From: Mycolicibacterium novocastrense
Lineage (GTDB): Bacteria > Actinomycetota > Actinomycetes > Mycobacteriales > Mycobacteriaceae
Reading direction: 5' to 3'
NCBI RefSeq assembly: GCF_001570485.1
Contig: NZ_BCTA01000002.1
Location: 248,001 to 312,000 of the forward strand
Length of the DNA stretch: 64,000 nucleotides
Part shown: positions 40,844 to 49,372 of the stretch, piece after piece
How positions within the stretch are numbered: position 1 is the first letter of the stretch
Layout of the letters: each line of letters starts with the position of its first letter
The notes under the pieces: model-generated
Databases searched by the model: none
Told to the model about the DNA's origin: nothing
The model's input: the letters and a program-made list of their open reading frames with translations, nothing else
Made by a program: the position numbers and the translations under genes

Positions 40844-42409
40844 CTACACCAGCCAGGCGGCGCTGTCGGGCGGCAACGCGCCGTCGGACACCTCTGCGCT
40901 CGCCAGCAGGACCTGACCCTCCGGAAGCGGTATCGGCCGCGGACCCGCGTTCAGCACACACACCAACCCACCGGTGCGGTGAAACACCAGGCTGTCGGCG
41001 GGGGAGTCCAGCCACTCGACCGTCAGCCCGTCGAACTCGGCGCGCTGCGAACGCAATTCGAATGCCCGACGGAAGAACGCGAGCGTCGAGGACGGATCGG
41101 CCAACTGCTTCTCGACCGTCAACGCCGCCCACTGCGGGGGGATCGGCAACCAGGTGTCCGGATTGTCCGAGAACCCGAACGGAGGAGTGTCGCCGCCCCA
41201 CGGCATCGGAATCCGGCTGCCGTCGCGCCCGCGCCGAGTGTGCCCGGACCGCTCCCACACCGGGTCGCGCAACGCCTCGTCGGGCAGTTCGACGTTCGGC
41301 AGGCCGAGTTCCTCGCCGTTGTAGATGAACACCGGTCCCGGCAGCGCCAGCATGACCAGAGCCATCGCCTTGGCACGGGCCAAGCCCACGGCACCGCCAC
41401 CGTAGCGGGTCGGCACGCGGTCGATGTCGTGGTTGGCCAGCGTCCAGGTCGGGACGGCGCCCACCAATTCGGCTGCGGCCATCGAGTTCTCGATCGCATG
41501 ACGGATGTCGGCGGCGTCGAACGTCGCGCGCAGAAGCCGGAAGTTGAAGCCCAGATGCAGTTCGTCGGGACGCACGTAGCGGGCGAACTGTTCGTTGTCG
41601 TAGACCCAAACCTCGCCAATCGCAACGGATTCCGGATAGTCGTCGAACACCCGCCGGATCCGGCGGTGGATCTCGTGCACGCCGTCGTTGTTGAACCGGG
41701 GATCGTCGTCCATCTCGGCCAGCAGCATCTCCCGTCTCACGACCTTCATGTCGGGAAGCCCGGGCGGCTTGGCCATACCGTGCGCGACGTCGATGCGGAA
41801 GCCGTCGACGCCGCGCTCGAGCCAGAACCGCAGCGTCTGTTCGAGGTCGTCGAACACCTCGGCGTTCTCCCAGTTGAGGTCGGGCTGCTCGGCGTCGAAC
41901 AGGTGCAGGTACCACTGGCCGGGGCGGCCGTCGGCTTCGGTCACCCGGGTCCATGCCTGGCCACCGAAGATCGACACCCAGTTGTTGGGAGGCTGCGACC
42001 CCTCGGGCCCGGTTCCGTCGCGGAAGATGTAGCGCTCGCGCTCCCGGCTGCCCGCGCCCGCCGTCAGGGCCGCCTGAAACCACGGATGCGCGGAGCTGGT
42101 GTGGTTGGGCACCAGGTCCATCGTCACCTTCATGCCCAGGTCATGTGCGGCCGCGGTGAGCCGGTCCAACGCCGCCATCCCGCCGAACAGCGGGTCGACG
42201 TCGCGCGGGTCGGCCACGTCGTAGCCGTTGTCGGCCATCGGCGAGACCATCACAGGGTTGAGCCAAATCGCGTCGACACCGAGTGCCTTGAGATAGTCCA
42301 GCCCGGCGGTCACGCCGTCGAGGTCGCCGACGCCGTCGCCGTCGCTGTCGCGGAACGAGCGCGGATAGACCTGGTAGAACAGCGCGTCAGACCACCATGG
42401 ACCCGTCAT
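40844..42409 (-). CDS. aglA: GH13 alpha-glucosidase AglA
   Basis: Glycoside hydrolase family 13, 521 residues, cutting alpha-1,4 or alpha-1,6 linked glucosides such as maltose-type oligosaccharides. Motifs: WWSDALFYQVYPRSFRDSDGDGVGDLDG at the N terminus, DLVPNHTS, nucleophile Asp in GVDGFRIDVAHG, acid Glu in AIGEVWV, and LANHDIDR for the third carboxylate. No signal peptide, so intracellular. Start ATG 42407-42409 overlaps the stop of glbO by 1 base (TGATG), giving a two-gene operon with it. M. tuberculosis has the same pair (Rv2471-Rv2470). Confidence 0.92.
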   Translation of the reverse strand: MTGPWWSDALFYQVYPRSFRDSDGDGVGDLDGVTAGLDYLKALGVDAIWLNPVMVSPMADNGYDVADPRDVDPLFGGMAALDRLTAAAHDLGMKVTMDLVPNHTSSAHPWFQAALTAGAGSRERERYIFRDGTGPEGSQPPNNWVSIFGGQAWTRVTEADGRPGQWYLHLFDAEQPDLNWENAEVFDDLEQTLRFWLERGVDGFRIDVAHGMAKPPGLPDMKVVRREMLLAEMDDDPRFNNDGVHEIHRRIRRVFDDYPESVAIGEVWVYDNEQFARYVRPDELHLGFNFRLLRATFDAADIRHAIENSMAAAELVGAVPTWTLANHDIDRVPTRYGGGAVGLARAKAMALVMLALPGPVFIYNGEELGLPNVELPDEALRDPVWERSGHTRRGRDGSRIPMPWGGDTPPFGFSDNPDTWLPIPPQWAALTVEKQLADPSSTLAFFRRAFELRSQRAEFDGLTVEWLDSPADSLVFHRTGGLVCVLNAGPRPIPLPEGQVLLASAEVSDGALPPDSAAWLV

Positions 42410-42804
42410 CAAAATGGTGCGTTCACCATCGAATGTGCGGCCATCTCCAGGTAGGCCAGCAACTCTTTGCGGTGCTCGTCGTCGAGCGTGTCCGAGTCGA
42501 TCTCCGCGACCGCGGTGTGCATGCACCGAAGCCAGGCGTCGCGTTCGATGTAGCCGATCCGGAACGGAACGTGGCGCATCCTCAACCGCGGATGCCCACG
42601 CTGGTCGGAGTAGGTGCGAGGGCCGCCCCAGTACTGCTCGAGGAACATCCGCAGCCGCACCTCGGCCGGTCCCAGATCCTCCTCGGGGTACAGCGGGCGC
42701 AGGATCTCATCCTCGCGGACCAACTCGTAGAACCGCGCCACGATCGCGCGGAACGTCTCGTGGCCACCGACTTCGTCGTAGAACGACCTCTGTGGCTGTG
42801 TCAC
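42409..42804 (-). CDS. glbO: Group II truncated haemoglobin GlbO
   Basis: 131-residue truncated globin implicated in oxygen and nitric oxide handling and reported at the membrane in mycobacteria. Starts [44 protein letters not shown]. The proximal His lies in GHPRLRMRH, and the C-terminal [10 protein letters not shown] closes helix [24 protein letters not shown] is nearly invariant in this family. GTG at 42802-42804 is about 4 residues longer than the M. tuberculosis protein. Translationally coupled with aglA. Confidence 0.94.
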   Translation of the reverse strand: MTQPQRSFYDEVGGHETFRAIVARFYELVREDEILRPLYPEEDLGPAEVRLRMFLEQYWGGPRTYSDQRGHPRLRMRHVPFRIGYIERDAWLRCMHTAVAEIDSDTLDDEHRKELLAYLEMAAHSMVNAPF

Positions 42805-42943
42805 GCCACCATTGTTCCTTGTTGCTGGATTGGCCAGGTCAGGCGGGCGCGGCACCCGAAGTTCACCGGACTGACCTGCGAACACGTCGAGAATTGTCGT
42901 GCGATTCACAGGAATCCGTGGTGAACTGTCGGACGGAGGACGT

Positions 42944-43612
42944 ATGGCGCATCGCAAGAAAGGCCCGTCCAAAAGGGCCGGACAGCGGAGTCACGGTGCC
43001 GCGACCGCCCTATCCGGGTCGGTGGTATCGGGCGCGCAGACACGCGTCCTCCACAGCGTCGACATCCATCCACCAAGTACCGCCGAGGGCTCGATCTGGG
43101 GCCGTCGCCGCGTCCTGCTGCTGAACTCCACCTACGAACCGTTGACCGCTCTGCCCATGCGGCGAGCGGTCATCATGTTGATGTGCGGTAAGGCCGACGT
43201 CGTGCACGACGATCCCGGCGGGCCGGTGATCCACTCCGCGAGCCGGTCGATCGTGGTGCCCTCGGTGATCCGGTTGCGCTCCTACGTGCGGGTGCCGTAC
43301 CGGGCGCGCATCCCGATGACGCGCGCGGCACTGATGCACCGCGACCGGTTTCGCTGCGCCTACTGCGGCAGCAAGGCCGACACCGTCGACCACGTGGTTC
43401 CGCGCAGCCGCGGGGGAGTGCACTCGTGGGAGAACTGCGTGGCGGCCTGTTCGCCGTGCAATCACCGCAAAGCCGACCGGCTGCTCGCCGAGCTGGGGTG
43501 GTCGCTGCGCACGGTGCCCGTTCCGCCGAAGGGGCAGCACTGGCGGCTGCTGTCGAGCGTCAAGGAACTCGACCCGTCATGGGTCCGATATCTGGGCGAG
43601 GGCGCGGCGTAA
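42944..43612 (+). CDS. HNH endonuclease domain protein (Rv2469c type)
   Basis: 222 residues, the same length as the M. tuberculosis Rv2469c product. A basic N terminus ([13 protein letters not shown]) leads to a core with [32 protein letters not shown], then the HNH/zinc motif [44 protein letters not shown] (Cxx[11 protein letters not shown] and CxxC). GGAGGA stands 5 bases before ATG 42944. Conserved single-copy, so more likely a housekeeping or repair function than a mobile nuclease. The start region is divergent from glbO. Confidence 0.85.
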   Translation: MAHRKKGPSKRAGQRSHGAATALSGSVVSGAQTRVLHSVDIHPPSTAEGSIWGRRRVLLLNSTYEPLTALPMRRAVIMLMCGKADVVHDDPGGPVIHSASRSIVVPSVIRLRSYVRVPYRARIPMTRAALMHRDRFRCAYCGSKADTVDHVVPRSRGGVHSWENCVAACSPCNHRKADRLLAELGWSLRTVPVPPKGQHWRLLSSVKELDPSWVRYLGEGAA

Positions 43613-43637
43613 ACGCGGCTGGTATACGGTTTGCGAC

Positions 43638-43922
43638 GTGAGCACCACAACGACAATCGCGCTACTGACCTTGGTGCCGCTCGGGCTGACGGCTGTACTT
43701 GCCCTGTTGATCTGGCGCAAGAAGGGCCCGCACCCGGCGAGCTACAAGCTGTCCGACCCCTGGAAGCACGCGCCGATCCTGTGGGCGTCCGACGAGCCCG
43801 CGGATCACGGGCACGCGACCGGACGCAGTGTGGCGGCCGACTCCGCGGCCCATGGCGGAAACGTGGGAGAACACCAGTCCAACGCGGTGACGATTGGAGG
43901 CGGCGCCAGTGGCAAGTGGTGA
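43638..43922 (+). CDS. ctaJ: Probable cytochrome aa3 oxidase accessory subunit CtaJ
   Basis: 94 residues with one N-terminal transmembrane helix (about 6-26, [20 protein letters not shown]). Then [28 protein letters not shown], the segment I recognise from the small CtaJ subunit of the mycobacterial bcc-aa3 supercomplex, and a His/Gly-rich end ([18 protein letters not shown]). GTG at 43638 directly follows a TATACG -10-like box (43623-43628), which would make the mRNA leaderless. It overlaps the next gene by 14 bases. The CtaJ name is from memory of the family pattern; the membrane topology is seen directly. Confidence 0.65.
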   Translation: MSTTTTIALLTLVPLGLTAVLALLIWRKKGPHPASYKLSDPWKHAPILWASDEPADHGHATGRSVAADSAAHGGNVGEHQSNAVTIGGGASGKW

Positions 43923-44394
43923 CGTTGCAGTGACCGGCCATCGGGCCGCGGTCGGGCGCACGGACCTTCCGATGGGCTGGGTGGTCACCTCCAGCGGCCG
44001 GATCTCCGGTGTCACACAGCCGGGCGAGCTGTCGCTGGACTATCCCTTCCCGACCAAGGACCTGGTGTTCCTCGACGACGCGCTCAAGTACGGGTCGCGG
44101 GCAGCCAAGGCCCGTTTCGCCGTGTACATCGGCGACCTCGGTGACGACACCGCGGCCACCGCGCGCGAGATCCTGGCTCAGGTGCCCACCCCGAACAACG
44201 CCGTGCTGCTCGCGGTCTCGCCCGATCAGCACGCGATCGAGGTGGTCTACGGCGCCGACGTGAAGGGACGCGGCATCGAGGAGGCCGCCCCGCTGGGCGT
44301 CTCCGCGGCGGCCGCGTCGTTCAAAGAGGGAAACCTGATGGACGGGTTGATCAGCGCGGTGCGGGTGATGAGCGCCGGCGTCACCCCGGCCTGA
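43909..44394 (+). CDS. DUF5130-like protein (Rv2468c type)
   Basis: 161 residues, no membrane helix. Includes [37 protein letters not shown] and [44 protein letters not shown], which resembles a TPM/DUF5130 fold seen in envelope-associated proteins. Function unknown. GTG at 43909 with GGAGG at 43896-43900 was preferred over a TTG five codons earlier. The overlap with ctaJ implies coupled translation and a possible link to the respiratory chain. Confidence 0.75.
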   Translation: MASGDVAVTGHRAAVGRTDLPMGWVVTSSGRISGVTQPGELSLDYPFPTKDLVFLDDALKYGSRAAKARFAVYIGDLGDDTAATAREILAQVPTPNNAVLLAVSPDQHAIEVVYGADVKGRGIEEAAPLGVSAAAASFKEGNLMDGLISAVRVMSAGVTPA

Positions 44395-44453
44395 CTCACC
44401 CTTCTGTTTGCGCGACGGTGCGTGTTCCCCTCGCAAGCGGTGGGCCCAGCACA

Positions 44454-44476
44454 CGACACGCCGCGGTAAAGCAGCG
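44454..44476 (-). repeat. Partial repeat resembling part of copy B
   Basis: The complement of 44454-44476 begins CGCTGCTTTAC and ends GCGGCGTGTCG. It matches 44876-44905 (inside copy B) with about 19 of 23 bases and a 7-base gap, in inverse orientation. The small HNH gene lies between the two. Weak evidence. Confidence 0.35.
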
Positions 44477-44499
44477 TTATGCGCACGCTCGTGGGCGCG

Positions 44500-44865
44500 T
44501 CACGGTGCATCGAGTGCGAGCGCAGCACGGATTTCGACGTAACGCTCGAGGAAGCGTCGCTCATCGAGACGCTTGCGCCGCAGCCACGCGGTGACCTCGT
44601 CGTTGCACTTGCTGGTGTTACACGAGGCGCATGCCGGTACGACGTTGTCGATCGTGTACCGCCCGCCGCGTGATATCGCCATGACGCAGTCGCGCTGCAG
44701 CGCTCGATTTGTCGCGCCGCAATAGGCGCAGCCCTGCCACGCGTCCTTGAGGGCTTGCCACTGCGCCGGCGTGAGGTCGTTGTCGACGGCAGCGATTCGA
44801 CGCTTGCGCCTGCGGGCAGCCCTGGCCCGGCGCGTTCTGCTGACCGCCACGCGCTCAGCATGCAC
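44500..44865 (-). CDS. Small HNH endonuclease-like protein
   Basis: 121 residues. A basic helical N terminus (SRTRRARAARRRKRR) is followed by AQWQALKDAWQGCAYCGATNRALQRDC and SRGGRYTIDNVVPACASCNTSKCNDEVTAWLRRK. Two CxxC zinc pairs and the terminal Asn/Lys of an HNH fold are clear, but the usual DH of the motif reads DC, so the metal or base role may differ. ATG at 44865 abuts palindromic copy B, which occupies the site where a ribosome site would be; GTG at 44850 is an alternative start. Followed by no partner gene. Confidence 0.72.
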   Translation of the reverse strand: MHAERVAVSRTRRARAARRRKRRIAAVDNDLTPAQWQALKDAWQGCAYCGATNRALQRDCVMAISRGGRYTIDNVVPACASCNTSKCNDEVTAWLRRKRLDERRFLERYVEIRAALALDAP

Positions 44866-44928
44866 CGCGAGCGACCGCTGTTGTACGCCCGGAGGCGGCG
44901 TGTCGCGGCGCAGACACGGTCACTCGCG
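44866..44928 (-). repeat. Short palindromic element, copy B
   Basis: 63-bp inverse copy of 40768-40829, with terminal arms CGCGAGCGACCG and CGGTCACTCGCG on the plus strand. It fills the gap between the pepN stop (44944) and the small HNH gene start (44865). Confidence 0.8.
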
Positions 44929-44943
44929 CGAAAAAGGAGTGCG

Positions 44944-47529
44944 CTAGCCGACGTCGAAGGCGCGGGCGCGCAGCGACCGCTCGACGCCGGCGCGGCCCTC
45001 GATCACCAGACGGCGCAGCGGGGGCGGCACATCGGGGTCGGCGAGAAACGCGTCGGCGGCGGCCAACCCGTCCTCGCTGATGTCCCACGACGGGTACAAC
45101 CCGATGACCACGGTCTGGGCCACCTCGCTGGACCGCCGCTGCCACACGCCCGCGATCGCGCCGAAATACTTGGCGCGGAACGGCTGTAGCAACTCCTGCT
45201 GACCGGGCTGCACGAAGCCGCCGATGATCGCGCGCGCGGAGATGTTGGCCAGCGTGTCGTCCTCGATCACCTGCTCCCACGCCGCTTCCTTGACCGCCAG
45301 TTCGGGGCGGGCAGCCGCCGCAGCCGCGGCGTGCCGACGTCCCGCCGCGGTCGGATCGCGTTGCGCCTCGGCGTCGATGAACGGGGTGTCCATGCCCTCG
45401 GAGTCGACGGCACCAGCGGCGGCCAGCGCGGTCACGATGCGCCACCGCAAATCGGTGTCGACGACGAGACCGGGCAGGCCCTTGACCGCGGGGTCATCGT
45501 CCAGTAGCGCCGAGAGCACCTCGACGTGCCGCGGGCTCAACACCGATCCGCACAGCGCGTTGACGTAGGCCAGTTGGTGGTCGGAGCCGCCTTCGGCACC
45601 GCAGGCCAAGTCGAGCAGCCGGTCGGCGAACTCGGGCCAGCCGGACGAGCGCGCCCACTGCGGGTCGGCGTAGGAGTTCAGCGCCGTCTGGGCCTGCAGC
45701 AGAAGCCGTTGCAGCACACCGACTTCGGTCTCGGCATGCACGCCCCCGCATACCAGCGACACGAAGTCGCGGGCCTTGAGCTCGGCCTCGCGAGTCATCT
45801 CCCACGCCGCCGACCACGCCAGGGTGCGCGGCAGCGGCTCGGCGATGTCGGCGATGCGCGTCAGCACCGTCTGCAGCGAGTCCTGGTCCAGCCGCAGCGA
45901 GCAGTACGTCAGGTCATCGTCGTTGACGAGGATCAACTTCCCGCGCGGAACCCTTTGCAGCGCAGGAACATCCGTACTCGAACCTTCGACGTCGAGTTCT
46001 TCGCGGTGCACCCGCACCAGCTTGCCGGAGCCGTCGTCGTCGTAGATCCCGACCGCGAGGCGATGCACCCGGGTCTCACCGGCGCCGGGTGCGGCCCCGC
46101 TCTGGTCGATGGCGAACCGGGTGAACCGGCCGTCGCCGTCCAGGTCGAAGTCGGGGCGCAGGGTGTTGAGGCCCGTCGTCTTGAGCCACTGCCGGCCCCA
46201 TCCCGACAGGTCGCGCCCCGACGCCTTTTCCAGCGCGCCCAGCAGGTCACCGAACGTGGCGTTACCGAAGGCGTGGTCGCGGAAGTAGTCACGCAGGCCG
46301 GAGAGGAACTCCTCCTCGCCGACGTAGGCGACCAGTTGTTTGAGGACGCTGGCCCCTTTGGCGTAGGTGATCCCGTCGAAGTTCACCTCGACGGCCGCCA
46401 GATCGGGGATGTCGGCGGCGACGGGATGCGTGGAGGGCAGTTGGTCCTGCCGGTAGGCCCACGACTTCTCCACGTTCGCGAACGTCGTCCACGCCTCGGT
46501 GTACTCGGTGGCCTCGGCCTGGCACAGCACCGAGGCGAACGTCGCGAAGGATTCGTTGAGCCACAGGTCATCCCACCACTGCATGGTGACCAGGTCGCCG
46601 AACCACATGTGGGCCATCTCGTGCAGGACGGTCTCGGCACGCCGTTCGTAGGAGGCGCGTGTCACTTTGCTGCGGAAGACGTAGTCCTCGAGGAACGTCA
46701 CCGCGCCCGCATTCTCCATCGCGCCGGCGTTGAACTCGGGCACGAACAACTGGTCGTACTTGCCGAACGCGTACGGGATGCCGAAGTTGTTGTGGTAGAA
46801 GCCGAATCCCTGCTTGGTCTCGGTGAAGAGCCGTTCTGCGTCCATGAACTCGGCCAGCGATTTGCGGCAGAACAACCCCAGGGGAATGTCGCCGTGGTCG
46901 TCGCTGTACACGTCGTCCCAGCGCGCGTACGGGCCCGCGACGAGCGCCACCAGATACGTGCTCATCCGTGGTGTCGCTGCGAAGGTGTGCCGCTTGGCTG
47001 CGCTGGCGTCCTCGACGTCGACGGTGGCGCCGTTGGACACGACCTCCCAATGTGAGGGAGCTGTCACGGTGACGTCGAAGGCCGCTTTGAGATCCGGTTG
47101 GTCGAAGCACGCGAACATCCGCTTGGCGTCGGCGGTTTCGAATTGCGAGTACAGGTACACCTCGTCGTCGACGGGGTCGACGAACCGGTGCAGGCCCTCT
47201 CCCGTGTTGGAGTAGCGGCAATCGGCATCGACGACGACGACGTTGTGCGCGGCCAGCCCCGTCAGCGGAATACCGGTCGATTCGTCATAGCCCGACACGT
47301 CGATGTCGTGACCGTTGAGGGTGGCGCTGTGGATCGTGTCGGCCGCGATGTCGATGTAGGTGTCGGCGCCGGCGAGGGCGTCGAATTCAACGGTCGTCGT
47401 GGACCGGAAGGTGCGCTCGCCGGGCTTGCCGGTGCCGTCGGTCAGATCGAGTTGGATGCGGTAGCTGTCGACGGTGACCAGGGCGGCGCGTTCGACGGCT
47501 TGGTCACGGGTCAGGTTGGGAAGTGCCAC
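44944..47529 (-). CDS. pepN: Aminopeptidase N (M1 family)
   Basis: Zinc metallopeptidase of 861 residues, the usual actinobacterial length, removing N-terminal amino acids in the cytoplasm. GAMENAG (substrate amino-terminus recognition) and HEMAHMWFGDLVTMQWWDDLWLNESFA (HExxH-x18-E zinc site) are both present. The N-terminal beta-saddle domain and C-terminal ERAP1-like helical domain are complete. GTG at 47527-47529 starts ALPNLTRDQAVERAALV, the standard beginning. Equivalent to Rv2467. Confidence 0.95.
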   Translation of the reverse strand: MALPNLTRDQAVERAALVTVDSYRIQLDLTDGTGKPGERTFRSTTTVEFDALAGADTYIDIAADTIHSATLNGHDIDVSGYDESTGIPLTGLAAHNVVVVDADCRYSNTGEGLHRFVDPVDDEVYLYSQFETADAKRMFACFDQPDLKAAFDVTVTAPSHWEVVSNGATVDVEDASAAKRHTFAATPRMSTYLVALVAGPYARWDDVYSDDHGDIPLGLFCRKSLAEFMDAERLFTETKQGFGFYHNNFGIPYAFGKYDQLFVPEFNAGAMENAGAVTFLEDYVFRSKVTRASYERRAETVLHEMAHMWFGDLVTMQWWDDLWLNESFATFASVLCQAEATEYTEAWTTFANVEKSWAYRQDQLPSTHPVAADIPDLAAVEVNFDGITYAKGASVLKQLVAYVGEEEFLSGLRDYFRDHAFGNATFGDLLGALEKASGRDLSGWGRQWLKTTGLNTLRPDFDLDGDGRFTRFAIDQSGAAPGAGETRVHRLAVGIYDDDGSGKLVRVHREELDVEGSSTDVPALQRVPRGKLILVNDDDLTYCSLRLDQDSLQTVLTRIADIAEPLPRTLAWSAAWEMTREAELKARDFVSLVCGGVHAETEVGVLQRLLLQAQTALNSYADPQWARSSGWPEFADRLLDLACGAEGGSDHQLAYVNALCGSVLSPRHVEVLSALLDDDPAVKGLPGLVVDTDLRWRIVTALAAAGAVDSEGMDTPFIDAEAQRDPTAAGRRHAAAAAAARPELAVKEAAWEQVIEDDTLANISARAIIGGFVQPGQQELLQPFRAKYFGAIAGVWQRRSSEVAQTVVIGLYPSWDISEDGLAAADAFLADPDVPPPLRRLVIEGRAGVERSLRARAFDVG

Positions 47530-47579
47530 GCGACCAACCTATAGCCCGCGCCGTCCCACGGCGCGCCGCACGTCCGGCG

Positions 47580-47963
47580 TCAGAAACCCGGTATCGCCCG
47601 CGCCGCTGGCAGCCAGTCCATCACGGTGCCGTTACCCACCGATGCCAGCATCTGCGGGCAGTACATCGAGATCGCGATGCCCGTGAAGAACGCTGCGATG
47701 TCGGGCGGGATGCCGTTGTCGGACACCTGCGTGTACACCTTCGCGAGGTTCTTGCCCGGTTCGACGAGCATCGGGCATACGGATTCCCCGAGCGCGACCA
47801 TGTTCACGGGGTTGTCGACGGACATGCCTGCGCCGCGAAGTGCGGCCAGGAAGGCGTCGTCGGTCGTGTCGGCTTGGGCCGGTGCGGCGAGCGTCGTCGT
47901 GACCGCCGCCAGGCCGACCCCCAACGCCAGAGCGCGTAGTGGAAGATCAACACGTCTATTCAC
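47580..47963 (-). CDS. Secreted DUF732 protein
   Basis: 127 residues: a signal peptide (LPLRALALGVGLAAVTTTLAAPAQA, cleavage after AQA at about 31) and a mature DUF732 domain of about 95 residues, DDAFLAALRGAGMSVDNPVNMVALGESVCPMLVEPGKNLAKVYTQV, with a second Cys in SMYCPQML that likely bonds the first. DUF732 proteins are abundant, small, exported mycobacterial proteins of unknown role. GTG start at 47961-47963. It is convergent with nothing; the next gene on the plus strand is divergent. Confidence 0.82.
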   Translation of the reverse strand: MNRRVDLPLRALALGVGLAAVTTTLAAPAQADTTDDAFLAALRGAGMSVDNPVNMVALGESVCPMLVEPGKNLAKVYTQVSDNGIPPDIAAFFTGIAISMYCPQMLASVGNGTVMDWLPAARAIPGF

Positions 47964-48079
47964 TTCGGTAACGATTCTTCACATTGGTCACATCAGGAAC
48001 ACGGTTCGATCACCGTTTGCACTCTTAGGCGTTTCTCATATCGCGGCGCGCGAAGTGGGCGGCTATAGGCGCCGCCGCG

Positions 48080-48106
48080 GGGAACACTGCGTGCATGACC
48101 GCGGTT
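48080..48106 (+). promoter_or_regulatory. SigH/SigE-type promoter of the mycothiol reductase gene
   Basis: GGGAAC (48080-48085), 17 bases, GGTT (48103-48106) matches the ECF consensus GGGAAC-N17-(C/G)GTT. It lies about 60 bp before ATG 48164. The M. tuberculosis counterpart Rv2466c is a known SigH target under oxidative and thiol stress. Confidence 0.7.
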
Positions 48107-48163
48107 GTCAGGACTGGACCCAACAAGCATCCTGCTCACCCCCGCTCCCGGAAGGAATCGCCC

Positions 48164-48784
48164 ATGTCCGAGAAGTCCGTCGCAGAACTCTGGTTCGACC
48201 CGCTGTGCCCGTGGTGCTGGATCACCTCGCGGTGGATCCTCGAGGTCGAGAAGGTCCGCGACGTCGAGGTGAGCTTCCGGGTGATGAGCCTTGCGGTGCT
48301 CAACGAGGGCCGTGACCTGCCCGAGGAGTACCAGGAGGCGATGAAGAAGGCGTGGGGGCCGGTGCGCGTCGCCATCGCCGCCGAACAGGCCAAGGGGCGA
48401 GAGGTTCTCGGCGCGCTGTACACCGCGATGGGAACCCGCATCCACAACCAGGGCTACCGCGAGACCGACCCCGATTTCAGCCGGGTGATCAAGGAGTCGC
48501 TCGCCGAAGTCGGCCTACCCGCCGAACTGGCCGACGCCGCCACCACCGACAAGTACGACGAGGCGCTGCGCAAGAGCCACCACGAGGGCATGGACCCGGT
48601 CGGCGAGGACGTGGGCACCCCGACCATCCATGTCAACGGCGTCGCTTTCTTCGGGCCCGTGCTGTCGAGGATTCCGCGCGGTGAGGAGGCCGGCAAGCTG
48701 TGGGACGCCTCGGTGACCTTCGCGTCCTATCCCCACTTCTGGGAGCTCAAGCGCACCCGCACGGAGTCGCCGGAATTCGACTGA
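48164..48784 (+). CDS. mrx2: Mycothiol-dependent reductase Mrx2 (DsbA-like, Rv2466c type)
   Basis: Thioredoxin-fold enzyme of 206 residues with a DsbA-type helical insertion. The active site CPWC (DPLCPWCW, Cys19 and Cys22) is followed by the cis-Pro segment GVGTPTIHV in the form [10 protein letters not shown]. In M. tuberculosis the orthologue reduces mycothiol mixed disulphides and nitro-prodrugs such as TP053. GAAGGA precedes ATG 48164 by 7 bases. An ECF promoter is seen upstream. No signal peptide, so cytosolic, unlike true DsbA. Confidence 0.9.
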   Translation: MSEKSVAELWFDPLCPWCWITSRWILEVEKVRDVEVSFRVMSLAVLNEGRDLPEEYQEAMKKAWGPVRVAIAAEQAKGREVLGALYTAMGTRIHNQGYRETDPDFSRVIKESLAEVGLPAELADAATTDKYDEALRKSHHEGMDPVGEDVGTPTIHVNGVAFFGPVLSRIPRGEEAGKLWDASVTFASYPHFWELKRTRTESPEFD

Positions 48785-48808
48785 TCGCCGAACCAGTCGG
48801 CGGCCTGG

Positions 48809-48878
48809 GTGCCGCGAGACGTACACCTGGGTCGTTTGCTCGCCGAGATCACGACCCTCATGTTGATTTCGCGAGCAC
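48809..48878. repeat. Imperfect inverted repeat upstream of rpiB
   Basis: 48809-48835 (ending GGGTCGT) and the complement of 48851-48878 share about 19 of 27 bases, including GTGC, CGCGA, ACA and GGGTCGT. It lies between mrx2 and rpiB and may terminate mrx2 transcription. Confidence 0.45.
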
Positions 48879-48887
48879 CGAAGTAGG

Positions 48888-49370
48888 GTGACCGCCATGC
48901 GCGTCTACTTGGGAGCCGATCACGCCGGCTTCGACCTCAAGCAGGCCATCATCGAGCACCTGCGCGGTTCCGGGCACGAACCGATCGACTGCGGAGCCTT
49001 CGTCAACGACCCCGACGACGACTATCCGGCGTTCTGCATCGCCGCCGCGCAGAAGACGGTCGCCGACCCGGGCAGCCTGGGCATCGTGCTCGGTGGCTCG
49101 GGCAACGGCGAGCAGATCGCGGCCAACAAGGTTCCCGGCGCACGGTGCGCGTTGGCGTGGAGCGTTCAGACCGCCCAACTGGCACGCGAGCACAACAACG
49201 CTCAGCTGATCGGTATCGGCGGGCGCATGCACAGCCTCGAGGAGGCGCTCGCGATCGTGGACGCGTTCGTGAGCACCCCGTGGTCGGAAGCCGAACGGCA
49301 CCAACGTCGTATCGACATCCTCACCGAGTACGAACGCACCCACGTCGCGCCTCCGGTGCCCGGCGCCTAG
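48888..49370 (+). CDS. rpiB: Ribose-5-phosphate isomerase B
   Basis: Interconverts ribose-5-phosphate and ribulose-5-phosphate in the pentose phosphate pathway. 160 residues; RVYLGADHAGFDLKQ, GSGNGEQIAANKVPGARCALAW, AREHNNAQLIGIGGRM are the RpiB/LacA marks. The GTG start at 48888 reproduces the MxxMRVYLGADHAG beginning of M. tuberculosis Rv2465c. ATG at 48897 is a good alternative, since a TAGGGT -10-like box at 48884-48889 would make it leaderless. Only 2 bp separate it from nei. Confidence 0.93.
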   Translation: MTAMRVYLGADHAGFDLKQAIIEHLRGSGHEPIDCGAFVNDPDDDYPAFCIAAAQKTVADPGSLGIVLGGSGNGEQIAANKVPGARCALAWSVQTAQLAREHNNAQLIGIGGRMHSLEEALAIVDAFVSTPWSEAERHQRRIDILTEYERTHVAPPVPGA

Positions 49371-49372
49371 GG

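Noticed and set aside
42944..43612. HNH protein as part of an intron or 13E12-type mobile repeat
   Set aside because: It lacks the DUF222 head of 13E12 proteins and matches the length and position of the conserved Rv2469c gene.
47996..48017. GGAAC...GTT at 47996-48017 as the SigH promoter of mrx2
   Set aside because: Only 14 bases separate the boxes, too short; 48080-48106 fits the consensus spacing.
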